From NCBI GenBank assembly GCA_948144175.1, contig CANXME010002537.1, positions 124,001 through 188,000 of the forward strand: a DNA stretch of 64,000 nucleotides, given 5' to 3'. Below the pieces are notes generated by a model. That model was not told the origin of the DNA. It made no database searches and saw nothing but the letters and a program-made list of their open reading frames with translations. Within the stretch, counting starts at the first letter, position 1, and each line of letters begins with the position of its first letter. The position numbers and the translations under genes were made by a program. This DNA is from Closterium sp. NIES-65. Lineage: Eukaryota; Streptophyta; Zygnematophyceae; Desmidiales; Closteriaceae. Of this stretch, positions 63,453 to 64,000 are shown in pieces.

Positions 63453-64000
63453 CTAGTTCATGCTCATTCCACTAATGCGCACACAACGCCAATGAGGCTC
63501 ATCCGCAAGCCTCTTGGTGAGGAAGTCTGCTGGCTGCTGGTGAGTCTTGATGTAGATCGGATTCACCGTCCCCCTCTTCACCTCGTTACGCAGCCAGTGC
63601 CACTTGATACGCATGTGCTTATTGAGCCCATGAAGCACAGCGTTCCTGGCCATCCCAAGAGCTCCCTTGCTATCACAAAACAGCGGCGTAGGAACCTTTT
63701 TCTCCTGGCCAATCTCCTCCAACAGCCTCCTCAGCCAAATCACCTCCTTCACCCCATGAAACATTGCCATGTACTCTGACTCCACGGAAGAGAGTGCTGT
63801 CTCCGTCTGCTTCTTTGACCTCCAACTAACAAGTCCTCCCCCAACTACGCAGATGTATCCTTCCACAGATGATAAATCCTCCTTCTCAGAGGCCCACGTA
63901 GCATCAGTAAAGCAAGTGAGAAAAAGCTTGCCTTCTCCAAGCCTCTCCCCTTTCTCTTTCAGCACCTCAACCCCTTTCTGCTTCACCTGTGCAGATGCGG
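63453..64000 (-). CDS. TE-I: copia RNase H region, 5' end outside the window
   Basis: The frame is open to the window edge, where the visible chain starts at about MKQKGVEVLKEKGERLGEGK. RNase H hallmarks: FTDATWASEKEDLSSVEGYI, GGGLVSWRSKKQTETALSSV, ESEYMAMFHGVKEVIWLRRL, CDSKGALGMARN and LNKHMRIKWHWLRNEV, ending QQPADFLTKRLADEPHWR and a TAG stop at 63453-63455. No break is seen in 178 codons. It differs from TE-C to TE-G in sequence and is nearer to the TNT-1-94-like elements of plants. Confidence 0.85.
   Translation of the reverse strand, partial: ASAQVKQKGVEVLKEKGERLGEGKLFLTCFTDATWASEKEDLSSVEGYICVVGGGLVSWRSKKQTETALSSVESEYMAMFHGVKEVIWLRRLLEEIGQEKKVPTPLFCDSKGALGMARNAVLHGLNKHMRIKWHWLRNEVKRGTVNPIYIKTHQQPADFLTKRLADEPHWRCVRISGMSMN

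Overview
This window is repeat-dominated nuclear DNA from a eukaryote. Short spliceosomal introns, Ty1/copia retrotransposons primed by an initiator-tRNA-Met-like site, pogo and hAT transposases and a METTL24/FkbM-like methyltransferase gene all fit the green lineage. A large-genome streptophyte alga or early land plant is my best guess; that is inference, and no species is recognised. At least three quarters of the window is LTR-retrotransposon sequence, much of it very G+C rich.

Layout. 1-1250: the 3' part of a methyltransferase gene, whose next exon lies inside a 118-bp tandem array. 1.3-4.4 kb: a broken hAT transposase joined to a broken copia gag (both minus). 5640-8601: a pogo/Tigger-like DNA transposon with matching terminal inverted repeats, a TA target duplication and a three-intron transposase. 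9461-11124 (TE-A): a non-autonomous LTR element. 12566-12940 (TE-B): a 375-bp TRIM with tRNA-like Pol III boxes across its LTR/PBS junction. 13261-20895 (TE-C, plus): a copia element one frameshift away from intact. 21030-22045: a second, decayed pogo transposase. 22165-29260 (TE-D, minus): a defective copia element lacking the capsid region.

29.3-59.7 kb is one four-level nest, readable from target-site duplications. An old copia of a different lineage (TE-H, minus) is split by TE-E (plus, CATTT). TE-E is split by TE-F (minus, CTTCT). TE-F is split by TE-G (minus, GGGAC). TE-G has one uninterrupted Gag-Pol frame of about 1990 codons. Between TE-G and the 3' end of TE-F lie two further copies of a 3,245-bp chimeric unit (3' end and LTR of TE-G plus linker and RT of TE-F), which look identical and suggest unequal recombination between the nested elements.

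59.6-61.7 kb holds plus-strand ORFs that I cannot name, with a fragment resembling the segment upstream of RT in LINE-type elements, and a 42-nt poly-G run. 61.7-63.4 kb is a pair of about 590-bp LTR-like arms facing each other. The right arm abuts the 3' end of another copia pol gene (TE-I) that runs off the window.

The high-GC copia elements share one design: very short LTRs (about 120-133 bp), a two-part GC-rich repeat leader, a glycine-rich Gag tail followed by an LREWY motif and an unusual Cys/His motif, a Pro/Gly/Glu repeat linker between integrase and RT that carries a second LREWY/F motif, and a conserved 3' non-coding tail ending in a TATGGGGGTG polypurine tract.
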